NCBI RefSeq assembly: GCF_000744095.1
Contig: NZ_JQLI01000001.1
Coordinates: 4,402,001 to 4,466,000, forward strand
Source of the DNA: Cupriavidus necator A5-1
GTDB taxonomy: Bacteria > Pseudomonadota > Gammaproteobacteria > Burkholderiales > Burkholderiaceae
Length of the DNA: 64,000 bases
Reading direction: 5' to 3'
A program made the position numbers and the translations under genes. Shown here in pieces: positions 33,401 through 43,555 of the stretch. The notes beneath the pieces were generated by a model that worked only from the letters and a program-made list of their open reading frames with translations, did not search any database and was not told where the DNA came from. Positions within the stretch are counted from its first letter, which is position 1, and each line of letters begins with the position of its first letter.

Positions 33401-34890
33401 GTGAACTTGAAGGCGTTGGAGACCAGGTTCAGCACGATGGTCTCCCACATGTCGCGATCCACCGCCATGGCGCGCGCTAGCGGCGGGCACTCGACCCGCA
33501 GGGCCATGCCGGCGCCTTCCACGCTGGCGCGGAACAGCGAGGCGAGGTCCGCGGTGAAGGCCGCGAGCTCGGTGGGCTGGCGGCGCATCTTCACCCGCCC
33601 CGATTCGATGCGCGAGAAGTCCAGCAGCGCGTTGACCAGCTTCAGCAGGCGCACGCCGCTGCGCTGGGCCATCTCCAGCAGCGCGCGGTCGCCATTGTTC
33701 TCCCTGACGTCCGCCCGCCGCAGCAGTTCTTCCAGTGGGCCCATCATCAGCGTCAGCGGGGTGCGGAACTCATGGCTGATATTGGAGAAGAAGGTGGTCT
33801 TGGCGCGGTCGAGCTCGGCCAGCGCCTCGGCGCGCTTGCGCGCTTCCTCATACGCCTGCGCCGAGTTCATGGCGGCGCCGATCTGGCCCGCGACCAGGTT
33901 CAGGAAGCTGCGGTAGCGGTCATCGAAGAGCCGGAACGGATTGAGCCCGACCACCAGCACGCCGCGATGCGACGCGCTGCCCGAAGGCGCCACCGCTATT
34001 ACCGCGGCCGACCCGGGTGGCATGCTCCAGGCGCCCGTCGGCAGCGGCGTGGCAAAGTGCGTGCCCAGGCCGTTGACCAGGCCGGGACGCTGGTGCTGCA
34101 GCACATCGGCCACCGGCCAGGGCGTGAGCGCTTCCAGCGCCAGCGTGGGCGGTGCGGCCGGGTGGCCCGGGCCGATGCCGGTGACGGCCACGCGCTGCAG
34201 CGCGTGGGCGCCGGGCTCGGCGATGTACAGCAGCGCGAACACGATGTCGCGCGGGTCCGACGACAGCGCGCGCATGGTGCGCTCGCAGGCCTCGCGCCAC
34301 GCGCGCGCATCGGTGGCGGAGGCGGCCACGTCGCGCAACACATTCAGCTGCCGCTCGGCCAGCACGCGCTCAGTGTCGTCGCTGTTGGCGCAGATGATGC
34401 CGCCGGTACCGCCGTGGTCGTTCGGCACCGGACTGTAGGAGAAGGTGTAGTAGGTCTCCTCCTGGTAGCCGTTGCGCTCCATGATCAGCAGCTTCTGCTC
34501 GACGAAGGTGCCTTCGGTGCCGGTCATCGCGGTGGCCAGCAGCGGCGCGATCTCGGGCCAGATTTCGCGCCAGACCTGAGAGGTCGGCTGGCCCAGCGCG
34601 GCGGGATGCTTGCCGCCGATGATCGACTTGTAGGCGTCGTTGTAGAAGAAGTGCAGCGCGTCGCCCCATCCGATCCAGATCGGCTGGCGCGAAGTAAGCA
34701 TGATGCGGATGGCGGTCTTCAGGCTGTGCGGCCAGCCTTGCGGCGGACCCAGCGGCGTCGCGGCCCAGTCGTGGGCGCGGATCAGGGCGCCCATTTCGCC
34801 ACCGCCGGCGAGAAAGCCCTGCGTCGCGGCCGATGCGCTGCCACTGGTCGGGTATGGCGAAGGCGTCACGCTGCCGTCGGGTGTTCTCAT
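30460..34890 (-). CDS. giant hybrid histidine kinase: two kinase cores, three receivers
   Basis: A 1476-residue soluble sensor. Order: PAS-like domain (about 40-180), GAF-like domain (about 185-345), HisKA 1 with H373 (NISHEFRTPLT), HATPase 1 (NLVSNAFKF, GSGIGLALV), receiver 1 (VLVVDDNED, D711), and a coiled segment plus PAS (about 785-920). Next come HisKA 2 with H949 (GGVAHDFNNLLQV, HWE/NtrB-like), HATPase 2 (NLAINARDAM, GTGLGLSMV), receiver 2 (D1248) and receiver 3 (VLFVDDD, D1390). No membrane helix is seen, so it senses cytoplasmic signals or partners. ATG 34890 has a GGGAGACAA site. No output-domain regulator is adjacent; the PRC-barrel gene lies upstream. Confidence 0.92.
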   Translation of the reverse strand: MRTPDGSVTPSPYPTSGSASAATQGFLAGGGEMGALIRAHDWAATPLGPPQGWPHSLKTAIRIMLTSRQPIWIGWGDALHFFYNDAYKSIIGGKHPAALGQPTSQVWREIWPEIAPLLATAMTGTEGTFVEQKLLIMERNGYQEETYYTFSYSPVPNDHGGTGGIICANSDDTERVLAERQLNVLRDVAASATDARAWREACERTMRALSSDPRDIVFALLYIAEPGAHALQRVAVTGIGPGHPAAPPTLALEALTPWPVADVLQHQRPGLVNGLGTHFATPLPTGAWSMPPGSAAVIAVAPSGSASHRGVLVVGLNPFRLFDDRYRSFLNLVAGQIGAAMNSAQAYEEARKRAEALAELDRAKTTFFSNISHEFRTPLTLMMGPLEELLRRADVRENNGDRALLEMAQRSGVRLLKLVNALLDFSRIESGRVKMRRQPTELAAFTADLASLFRASVEGAGMALRVECPPLARAMAVDRDMWETIVLNLVSNAFKFTFAGSITVSVGARGGADADGAVVFSVRDTGIGIPPAELPRIFERFHRVEGAQGRSIEGSGIGLALVQELVRLHGGAIEAESVQGKGTCFTVTLPATAMGATDTAAATQADTIAAVAPAASSAQARAYVDATLRWPQAEAPVMAMAAEDVAIQAQAAQSGAVANGATVLVVDDNEDLRDYMRRLLSAAGHRVAVAADGVAALALARAQPPSLIVSDVMMPRLDGLGLVRALRADAALRDTPVLLLSARAGEEASLSGLGSGADDYLVKPFSARELLARVASNLRLSALRRATERRLQELNATLERRVAQAVADHDRLWELSEDLLLVAGFDGSLQRVSPAWSRTLGHPPHDALGRPYLSFIYPDDLVPVTAQLAALRHDGNPVRFECRQPRADGTLRWLAWTLTMDPANGHIHGVGRDVTGDREAQAALRHADAALRTAQKMEAIGKLTGGVAHDFNNLLQVIGGNLQLLARDLANDAGAGLRLRNALAGVGRGAKLASQLLAFGRRQPLAPKVVNLGRLVRTLDDMLRRALGDGIEIDTLVADGLWNTLVDPFQVENALLNLAINARDAMHGHGRLTIEARNATLDVDPDQALDDAPARQSRPGSGTAQYVMLAVTDTGVGMPPEVQEHVFEPFFTTKPEGQGTGLGLSMVYGFTRQSGGHVKILSEPGRGTTVRLYLPRVEQAEDPDMELDTGSARGGAETVLVVEDDEAVRATVVDMLAGLGYQVLRARDAQEALAIVERGEPLDMLFSDVVMPGPLRSTELARKVRERLPGVGVLFTSGYTDSVIVHDGRLDAGIELLSKPYTREALARKVRHVLANRGQRAARIDKVPAPGGPEPRATGMRVLFVDDDALVRAGTAELLRSCGAEVQEAESDFEALALLSRGGIDVLLTDVSLHGGSGGSGVDLALTARERHPGLRVVFATGHALALTPAQREALGDAAVLRKPYAPQALLEALHGTAIPVDSPARSLRSPPSSTA

Positions 34891-34995
34891 GGTTGTCTCC
34901 CGAGCCGCGCCGGCATGGCGCCGGCCAGTGCGTCTCGCCAGACTTTGCCTAGCCTTGCCGGGCAATGCAAGCACGCCGCGCCCGGCAGGGCAAGG

Positions 34996-35017
34996 CGCCG
35001 CCCGCGAGCGGGCGGCG
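34996..35017 (-). terminator. GC-rich hairpin after the PRC-barrel gene
   Basis: CGCCGCCCGC (34996-35005) pairs perfectly with GCGGGCGGCG (35008-35017). It lies 20 bases past the PRC-barrel stop codon; a smaller GACAGCA-ATT-TGCTGTC hairpin is at 35021-35037. No T-run follows, so termination may be incomplete. Confidence 0.5.
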
Positions 35018-35037
35018 GGCGACAGCAATTTGCTGTC

Positions 35038-35463
35038 TTACAGCGGCGGGCTGATCCAGTACGGATCGCGGCCGTAGTACTCGTGCACGGTAGTGCCCCA
35101 CTGCGGGTCGGCCATGCTCGGCCAGCTGTCCTTGTTGAAACCGGGCGCCGACTTGATCCGGTCTGCCGTCACGGCGATCCGGAAGCACTTTTCGTCGGTG
35201 TCCATGACCAGCGCGCCCCACGGGATGGCGTGTAGCGTATCGCCGATGCCGAGGAAGCCGCCGGTGGTCAGCACCGCGTAGGCGATGCGCCCGTGCGGCA
35301 CGTCAAGCATGATCTCGGAGATCTTGCCCACATGTTCGCCGTCGGACGAGTACGCCTTGGTACCGTCCAGGCTGGATGCCGCCATCACTTCCGGGCCGGG
35401 ACCTTCGCCCACGCCGGAACCGACGATGGCCGCGCCTTGACTGCTGGGAGACTGGGTTTGCAT
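35038..35463 (-). CDS. PRC-barrel domain protein
   Basis: A 141-residue protein with one PRC-barrel domain (about residues 28-105): YSSDGEHVGKISEIMLDVPHGRIAYAVL, GIGDTLHAIPWGALVMDTD. The C-terminal tail ends EYYGRDPYWISPPL. Stand-alone PRC-barrel proteins of this layout are frequent in beta-proteobacteria and are often induced by stress; their biochemical role is not settled. ATG 35463 is preceded by AAGGAG. The neighbouring hybrid kinase is on the same strand 147 bases downstream, but two hairpins intervene. Confidence 0.85.
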   Translation of the reverse strand: MQTQSPSSQGAAIVGSGVGEGPGPEVMAASSLDGTKAYSSDGEHVGKISEIMLDVPHGRIAYAVLTTGGFLGIGDTLHAIPWGALVMDTDEKCFRIAVTADRIKSAPGFNKDSWPSMADPQWGTTVHEYYGRDPYWISPPL

Positions 35464-35639
35464 GCTGAGCTCCTTTTCGGAAAGCGGATCGGAATGCGTG
35501 GCACGCGCAATGACCATGCCTGCGCCGCGCGCGGCGCAGGGGCGCGCCGCGGCGTCGTTGCCGGGTGCGGCCTCGGTAATTCTTTCGCGCGGCTTGAAAA
35601 AAAGGCGGTAGGAGGACGCGTGCGGAATGCGCGCGTGCT

Positions 35640-36657
35640 TCAGCGCAGCAGGGTGGCCAGCCGTCCGGATCGCGGCATCGACACGCTCGGCGCGGATCAT
35701 GCCGAAGCCCAGCGCATCGGCGCCGCGCCCCGGCGTGAGCGCCAGTTCGCCCAGCGGCAGCACGCGGATGCCGGCGGCCGCAGCGGCTTGCGCCAGCGCG
35801 CGGGCATCGCCCGCCTGGGGGTGCAACCGTGTCGCGAGGTGCAGGCCGGCGTCGGCGGCAGGGGGGCGAGGCGCCCGGCGCAGTGGCGCGCCAGCGCGGC
35901 CAGCAGCGGTCGCGCCGGCCGGTGTAGGCCGCGCGCATCTTGCGAATGTGCCGGGCAAGGTGCCCCTCGGCCATGAAAGCTGCGAGCGTGTCCTGCGCCA
36001 GCAGCGCGCTGTGCCAGTCGGTGTATTGCCCGGCGGCCACCACGGCATCGCGCGCCCACGGCGGCACCACCGCGTAGCCCAGCCGCAGGCCGGGGAACAG
36101 GCTCCTGGAAAACGTGCCGACGTACCAGACCAGCTGGTCCTGGTCCAGCGTCTGCAAGGCGTCGAGCGGACGGCCGCCGTGGCGGAATTCGCCATCGTAG
36201 TCGTCCTCGACCACCACCGCGCCATGGCGGCGCGCAAAGGCCAGCAGCGCGCGGCGCCGCGCCAGCGACAGGGTCGCGCCCAGCGGAAACTGGTGCGAGG
36301 GCGTGACGCAGATCACACGCGCGCCGGCGGGCAGCTGGTCTACCTGCATGCCCTCGTCGTCCACCGGCACTGGCACCAGCCGGGCCCCGGCCGCGGCAAA
36401 GGCATGGCGCAGCGGCGGATAGCCGGGGTCTTCCACAGCCACTACGGTCTTGCCCGGCGTGACCAGCACGCGCGCGATCAGGTCGAAGGCCTGCTGCGCG
36501 CCGGAGGTCACGACCACGTCGTCGGCGCCGCAGGCTACCGCGCGCGCGAACGAGACGTGGCTGGCAATCGCTTCGCGCAGCTGGACGCGCCGCACGACAT
36601 CGGCGTCGCGCTGCGCGCCTTCCTGCTCGGACTGTCCGTGGAGGGGCGGTGCGGCGC
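35640..36657 (-). pseudogene. decayed MocR-type regulator
   Basis: This holds the aminotransferase-like half of a MocR regulator (VQLREAIASHVSFARAV, VVVTSGAQQAFDLIARVL, VVVEDDYDGEFRHGGRP, GTFSRSLFPGLRLGY). The N-terminal winged helix is gone: the reading starts mid-domain at the edge of the porin gene. At least three frame changes are needed to follow it. One is near RRDR, one lies in the G/C run around 35857-35870, and one near the end turns AAIR-RLATLLR-stop (TGA at 35640) out of frame. The PLP Lys region reads FSRSL, without the usual Lys. Confidence 0.8.
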
Positions 36658-37743
36658 TCAGAACTGATGCCGCATGCCCAGCATGACACCCACGCGCGTG
36701 GTGTTGTCCACGCCCGCCGCGGGCGTGCCGGCCCAGTACTCGGTCTCGCGGCCCACGGCGCCACCGCGCGCGTGCACGGCGTCGGCTTCCAGGTACAGGC
36801 TGGTGCGTTTGGACAGCGCATAGTCCGCCACCACGGCAATGCTGTCGGCGTTGCCGCTGCCCAGCAGCGCCGGCACGTCCTGGAACTGCGTGGTCACGTT
36901 GCCGCCTTGCCAGTAGCGGTAGTAGGCGCCCGACAGGTGCAGCGCCGGCGTGAGCTGGTAGCCCAGGCCGGCGAAGGCGATGTTGAAGCGCGCATCGCCC
37001 GCGGATTCGCGCCGGCCCATATGGCCGAGGTAGGCGGTGGCCTTGCCGAACGCGTACGAGCCGCCCACCGAATAGTTGCGCACGGTGTTTCCGCCATCGG
37101 CGCTCTTGCGCTGGTCATAGGCCGCGCCCAGCGCCAGCGCGCCCTGCTGGTACATCAGGCCGCCGCCCAGCGTGGTGCCGCGTGCCAGGCTGCCGCGCTG
37201 CTCGCCGGCGCCGTAGTCCAGTTGCAGGGTCAGCGGGCCGAAGCTGCGCTTGTAGACCACGCTGTTGTTGATGCGGTAGTCCTGGAAAAAGATGTCGCCG
37301 CCCAGATAGATCGGATCGGACCAGAAATTGCCCCAGCCCTGGGCGAGCGGGTTGAAGGCCCAGCCGATATTGTTCAGCGCGTTGTACTGGCGCCCGAAGG
37401 TCAGGCTGCCCCAGTCACCGGAGAGGCCCGCATAGGCCTGGCGCCCGAACAGCGCGTTGTAGCTGGTGCGGCCGTCGTCGCTGCCGATGCCGGCCTCGAG
37501 CTGGACGATGGCGTGGTTGCCGCCGCCAAGGTCCTCATCGCCCTTCAGGCCGAAGCGGCTGCCGACCAGTCCGCCGGACACCAGCGCGGCCTGGTCGTTG
37601 TGATGGCCGTCCAGGTTGGAGGTGTAGCGCACGGCGGAGCTGACGATGCCGTACAGGGTCACGCCGGGCGCGGCGTGGGCGTTGTGGGCGGCGACGGGCA
37701 AAAGCCCGGCCGCCAGCAGCCAGTGGCTGGCTGTCTTCTTCAT
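36658..37743 (-). CDS. Gram-negative porin
   Basis: A 361-residue outer-membrane general porin of the OmpC/Burkholderia type. A signal peptide of about 24 residues (MKKTASHWLLAAGLLPVAAHNAHA) precedes SVTLYG-like APGVTLYGIVSSAVRY. The protein is rich in alternating beta strands, has the GSRFGLKGDEDLGGG and AYAGLSGDWGSLTFGRQYN segments of porin strands 2-4, and ends in Phe (MRHQF), needed for BamA-dependent assembly. ATG 37743 has a GGAGGAAA site. The 3' end abuts the truncated MocR pseudogene. Confidence 0.93.
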   Translation of the reverse strand: MKKTASHWLLAAGLLPVAAHNAHAAPGVTLYGIVSSAVRYTSNLDGHHNDQAALVSGGLVGSRFGLKGDEDLGGGNHAIVQLEAGIGSDDGRTSYNALFGRQAYAGLSGDWGSLTFGRQYNALNNIGWAFNPLAQGWGNFWSDPIYLGGDIFFQDYRINNSVVYKRSFGPLTLQLDYGAGEQRGSLARGTTLGGGLMYQQGALALGAAYDQRKSADGGNTVRNYSVGGSYAFGKATAYLGHMGRRESAGDARFNIAFAGLGYQLTPALHLSGAYYRYWQGGNVTTQFQDVPALLGSGNADSIAVVADYALSKRTSLYLEADAVHARGGAVGRETEYWAGTPAAGVDNTTRVGVMLGMRHQF

Positions 37744-38209
37744 GGATTTCCTCCGGAAGTCGGACTCGTCGGGCGCCTGGTTCGCGCGCCGGGGCGAATC
37801 CTTCAGGCCGATGGCCTGCTGGTTCCAGTCCCGCGCAGGGGCACGCGGGTCGTCATCGGGCGGGCGCAACGATGCGCGCGGCCCGGGCGAGGGTCGAAGT
37901 GGGCGAGGTGCCTTGGTGGCGGCGAATGCCGGCAATGTTGCCGGGCAAGCCTTGTGCGGCGCCGGCTTGCGGCGCCACGGGGAGCGGCCCGAAGGCCTGG
38001 AGTGGGTTCGCCGGCGCCCACTTCGCGGGTCGTTCCGGCTATTGCCGGTGTGACGTAAAAGGCGTGACCGGGGTGGTCCCCGGCGCGGCGAACAGGCGGT
38101 AGTTTACCCGCATTGCGCGCGCACCCCTTGAAAGTGACGGATGGGGCGCGGCAAGCCTATGCCTTGCCGCGCGCCAAAACGCTGCCAGCTTCGCCTGGAT
38201 ATGGGCGCG
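37744..38209. other. non-coding gap with hairpin
   Basis: This gap of 466 bases has no gene. GCGCGGCAAG (38146-38155) and CTTGCCGCGC (38163-38172) form a 10-bp perfect stem just beyond the LysR stop codon at 38210, a possible terminator without a T-run. The part near 37744 carries the porin promoter; I saw no clear -10/-35 pair. Confidence 0.5.
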
Positions 38210-39127
38210 TCAGACGCCCGCGCTGGCGACCTGCGCATCGCGCGACAGCCCGAGGATCCAGCCGCGGAATGCCGCCAGCGCTTCGGACGCCGGGCGTCCG
38301 TCCGGATAGGCGAAATAGTAGCCCTGGTGCTCGTCCAGCATGCCCGCTAGCGGGATCATCAGCTGGCCGGTTTGCAACTCGCGCTCGATCAGCAGGCGCG
38401 GCGCCAGGCCGATGCCGAGCCCCGCGCTGGCGGCGGCCGTCATCATCGTGAACAGCTCATAGCGCGGCCCGCGCGAAGCGGCCAGCGCGTACTCCCACCC
38501 CTGCGCCGCATACCAGTCGCGCCAGGCGTTGGCGCGGGTGCTCAGGTGCAGGTGGCGGCAGCGCGCCAGGCTGGCGGCGTCTGTGATGGCGTGTTCGGCC
38601 AGGAAGGCCGGGCTGCAGACTGGCACCATGCCGCCTTCGCGGAAGATCACGCCGCCGCGCGTGCCAGGCCAGAACTGGTCGCCGAAATAGATCGCCGCGT
38701 CGTACGCGCATTCCTGGAATGAGAATGGCTGCGAGCGCGCAGAAAGGTTGACGGTGACGTTGGGATGGCGCCGCGCAAAGTCAGGCAGGCGCGGGATCAG
38801 CCATTGCGTGGCGAAGGTCGGCACCACCGCCAGCTCGAGCGTGTAGCCCATGGCGCGGCCGGTGGTGATCTCCAGCGTGTCGCGCTGCAGGTGGTCCAGG
38901 TGGCGCCGGATGCGGGCGGCGTATTCGCGCCCGGTATCGGTCAGCACCAGGCGCCGGCGCACCCGCGTGAACAGCGCCACGCCCAGGCGCTGCTCCAGCT
39001 GCGCCACCTGCCGCCCCACCGCGCTGTGCGTCAGCGCCAGCTCGGCGGCGGCGCGCGTAAAACTGCCCAGCCGCGCCGAGGCTTCGAAGGCCTGCAGCGC
39101 GCCCAGGTTGGGGATGTCGTTTCTCAT
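38210..39127 (-). CDS. LysR-family regulator, GcvA type
   Basis: A 305-residue LysR-type regulator of the GcvA/AmpR subgroup. MRNDIPNLGALQAFEASARLGSFTRAAAEL opens the winged helix, followed by THSAVGRQVAQLEQRLGVALF. The effector domain contains VVPTFATQWLIPRLPDFARRHP, typical of GcvA-like proteins. ATG 39127 is used; the 27-residue extension is not family-like. It is divergent from the DUF1338 enzyme gene at 39320 (192-base spacer) and is likely its regulator. Confidence 0.9.
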   Translation of the reverse strand: MRNDIPNLGALQAFEASARLGSFTRAAAELALTHSAVGRQVAQLEQRLGVALFTRVRRRLVLTDTGREYAARIRRHLDHLQRDTLEITTGRAMGYTLELAVVPTFATQWLIPRLPDFARRHPNVTVNLSARSQPFSFQECAYDAAIYFGDQFWPGTRGGVIFREGGMVPVCSPAFLAEHAITDAASLARCRHLHLSTRANAWRDWYAAQGWEYALAASRGPRYELFTMMTAAASAGLGIGLAPRLLIERELQTGQLMIPLAGMLDEHQGYYFAYPDGRPASEALAAFRGWILGLSRDAQVASAGV

Positions 39128-39319
39128 GGGGCGGCCGGGAGTGAAGGCCGACAGTATAAACAGCAGCGCCGCGCGGATCGTGCGCCGCACGCACAACGTT
39201 GTGCGCAATGCGCGCTTGTGCGGGCGATGCGCCCAACCCTATCCTGCCCTGCGGATCGGCGCCGACCGCTTGCGATGCGAATCCGGCGGCGCGATCCCAC
39301 TGCTCACCTATCCGCGCCC

Positions 39320-40342
39320 ATGACTGCCAATATCTCCACGCTCCTTACCGCCACCGTCGGCGCCGCCCGCGCCGCGCAACTGCTCGCGCTGGTCACGCTG
39401 CCCGCCGCGCTGCCGCACGACCCGCAGGGCCGCGCCACCCGCGCCGAAATCGCCCAGGCGCTGAACATGGTGCTGTTCGGCGGCATCCTCGAGCGGGTAC
39501 CGACCGGCCGCGCCTACACCGGCGACGTCGCTGCCGCCGGCGGCAAGGTCACCTTCGACCACGGCGCGCTGCGCACGGTCAAGTGGCGCGACAACGGCGC
39601 GCTGCCCGAAGGCGAGGCCGCCTTCACGCGCATCCTGCGCCCGCTCGGCTACGTCCTCAACGGCACCTATCCTCTGGAGCGCATCGGCATGACCGGCCGC
39701 TCGTACGCGCATGCCGATGCGCCGGAAGAGATCGCCCAGTTCTTCCTCAGCGAATTCCATCCGGAACGCTTCAGCGACGACTTCCGCGCCGCCGTCAGCC
39801 GCGTCACCGGCACCTCCGCCGATCCGCTCACGCCGCGCGCGCAGACCCTGCTGTGGCAGCTTGAGCGCGACGGTGCGCTGGATGTGGCCGACGCCGCCGA
39901 ACTGGTGGGCCTGCTGGTGCCATGCTTCGAACGCCAGCACGCCGCGCCGAGCCTGGCGGACTATGAAACGCTGCTGCGCGAATCCGCCGAGATGGCGTGG
40001 ATCGCCACCGAGGGCAACGCCTTCAACCACGCCACCGACCGTGTCGAGGACGTGTTCGCGCTGGCCGAGCAGCAGAAGCAGCTGGGCCGGCCGATGAAGG
40101 ACAAGGTCGAGGTGTCGCGCAGCGGCCGCGTCAAACAAACGGCGTTTCGTGCCGATACGGTGCGCCGCACCTTTGTCGGCGCGCGGGGCGAGGCGGTGGA
40201 GCGGGAAGTGCCGGGGTCGTTCTATGAGTTCATTACGCGCGATCGCTTTGCTGAGCAGGCAGCGGCGCCGCAGCGTTATGACCTGGGGTTTGATGCGGGG
40301 AATGCGCAGGGGATTTTCAAGATGACGGCGCCGGTGTGTTGA
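39320..40342 (+). CDS. DUF1338 protein, 2-oxoadipate dioxygenase/decarboxylase-like
   Basis: A 340-residue member of the DUF1338 (YdcJ/HglS) family, Fe(II) enzymes that convert 2-oxoadipate to D-2-hydroxyglutarate in lysine catabolism. The metal-site motifs are visible: TFDHGALRTVKW (His near residue 76) and AFNHATDRVEDV (His near residue 236). IGMTGRSYAHADAPEEIAQFFLSEFHPE lies between them. It is shorter than E. coli YdcJ (about 450) but comparable to other bacterial members. It may act on lysine-derived 2-oxoadipate or a related 2-oxo acid; no other lysine genes are adjacent. A LysR gene is divergent. Confidence 0.82.
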   Translation: MTANISTLLTATVGAARAAQLLALVTLPAALPHDPQGRATRAEIAQALNMVLFGGILERVPTGRAYTGDVAAAGGKVTFDHGALRTVKWRDNGALPEGEAAFTRILRPLGYVLNGTYPLERIGMTGRSYAHADAPEEIAQFFLSEFHPERFSDDFRAAVSRVTGTSADPLTPRAQTLLWQLERDGALDVADAAELVGLLVPCFERQHAAPSLADYETLLRESAEMAWIATEGNAFNHATDRVEDVFALAEQQKQLGRPMKDKVEVSRSGRVKQTAFRADTVRRTFVGARGEAVEREVPGSFYEFITRDRFAEQAAAPQRYDLGFDAGNAQGIFKMTAPVC

Positions 40343-40388
40343 GGTGATAAAGGGGGGAGGGCTTTGATGCGCCTGCCCTCTCCCCCGA

Positions 40389-40414
40389 CCCCTCTCCCGC
40401 AGGCGGGAGAGGGG
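40389..40414. repeat. REP-like hairpin, copy 3
   Basis: CCCCTCTCCCGC (40389-40400) pairs with GCGGGAGAGGGG (40403-40414), almost identical to the copy at 28061. Both are preceded by GCGCCTGCCCTCTCCCC. It lies between the convergent DUF1338 and EF-G genes and may terminate both. Confidence 0.78.
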
Positions 40415-40440
40415 AGAAAGCCAGCGGCGGACGCGGGTCT

Positions 40441-42549
<2,109 letters not shown>

Positions 42550-42853
42550 GTGATCTCTCCAGGATGAATCACCGGCTTAGAGAGTAGCACCACTGGCCAT
42601 TTGCCGTTGCCCCTGCCGTGGGCAGGGACACGCACCCTGGATCATCGGAAAGCGTGCCCTTGCTTCTGAGGCCGCCATAGGGCGCGGGCTGCAATACGAT
42701 GCAGAATTCGCCCAACCTCCGCGCCTCCGTGGCTCCCTATACTGGCCGCTCATCGCAGCGGCCTGCCTGCACGCCGCCGAGCCATCCCACCCCCTTCCAG
42801 GGATGCGCCGGTTGTTCCTTCAGCCGATGCCTTCCAGGACTACAGACCCACGC
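42550..42853. other. non-coding gap before the NarL-type regulator
   Basis: A 304-base divergent spacer between EF-G and the response-regulator gene. A TATACT hexamer near 42736 could be a -10 element for the rightward gene, but no good -35 accompanies it. Nothing else is recognised. Confidence 0.4.
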
Positions 42854-43480
42854 ATGACAACCATCCTGATCGTTGACGACCATCCGGCGATGCGGCTGGT
42901 GCTCAAGAACCACCTGCTGCAATTGCTCGGCGTGGACGAAGTGATCGAGGCTGATAACGGACAGTGCGCGATCGAGCTGGTGCGCCTGCGCACGCCCGAG
43001 CTTGTGCTGCTGGACCTCGATATCCCGCGCTCGAGCGGGCTGGACGTCGCCCCGCGCCTGCGCGCGATCCATCCCCAGATACGCATCCTGGTGGTGACGG
43101 CGCTGGACCCGGCGGTGTTCGTCAGCCGCTCATGGCAGTCGGGCGCGCAGGGCTTCGTCAGCAAGACCCAGGACCTGAAGGAAATCCTGCGCGCGGTCGA
43201 GGCGGTGCTGGCCGGCTACACCGTGTTCCCGGCGATGGGCCGCGACGGCGCGCCGCGCCAGGCCATGTCGGCGGACGAGGAGACGCTGCGGCGGCTGTCC
43301 GACAAGGAACTGGTGGTGCTGCAGATGCTGGCGCGCGGCATGTCGTACAAGGCCATCAGTGCCAGCCTCTTTATCAGCAGCAAGACCGTCAGCAGCTACA
43401 AGGCCCGGATCATGGCCAAGCTGCAGGTGTCGTCGCTGGTGGAACTTGTGGACTTTGCGCGCCGCCGGCTGACGCCGTAA
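42854..43480 (+). CDS. NarL/LuxR-type response regulator, orphan
   Basis: A 208-residue two-component regulator. The receiver domain (about 1-120) has the acidic pair in ILIVDDHPAM, the phospho-acceptor D54 (LVLLDLDIP) and the conserved Lys in GFVSKTQDL. The LuxR-type helix-turn-helix is at about 145-205 (LSDKELVVLQMLARGMSYKAISASLFISSKTVSSYKARIMAKL). It resembles BvgA/EvgA-like regulators. No histidine kinase gene is beside it; the giant hybrid kinase at 30460 or the orphan sensor at 9423 are the only kinases in the window, and no pairing can be shown. Confidence 0.9.
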   Translation: MTTILIVDDHPAMRLVLKNHLLQLLGVDEVIEADNGQCAIELVRLRTPELVLLDLDIPRSSGLDVAPRLRAIHPQIRILVVTALDPAVFVSRSWQSGAQGFVSKTQDLKEILRAVEAVLAGYTVFPAMGRDGAPRQAMSADEETLRRLSDKELVVLQMLARGMSYKAISASLFISSKTVSSYKARIMAKLQVSSLVELVDFARRRLTP

Positions 43481-43555
43481 GGGATGGGTCAGTCTTTCTT
43501 ATTAGACATCGTATGACGCAACCCACTGGCCGCGCGTGGCGCGCGGGCAGTTCGC

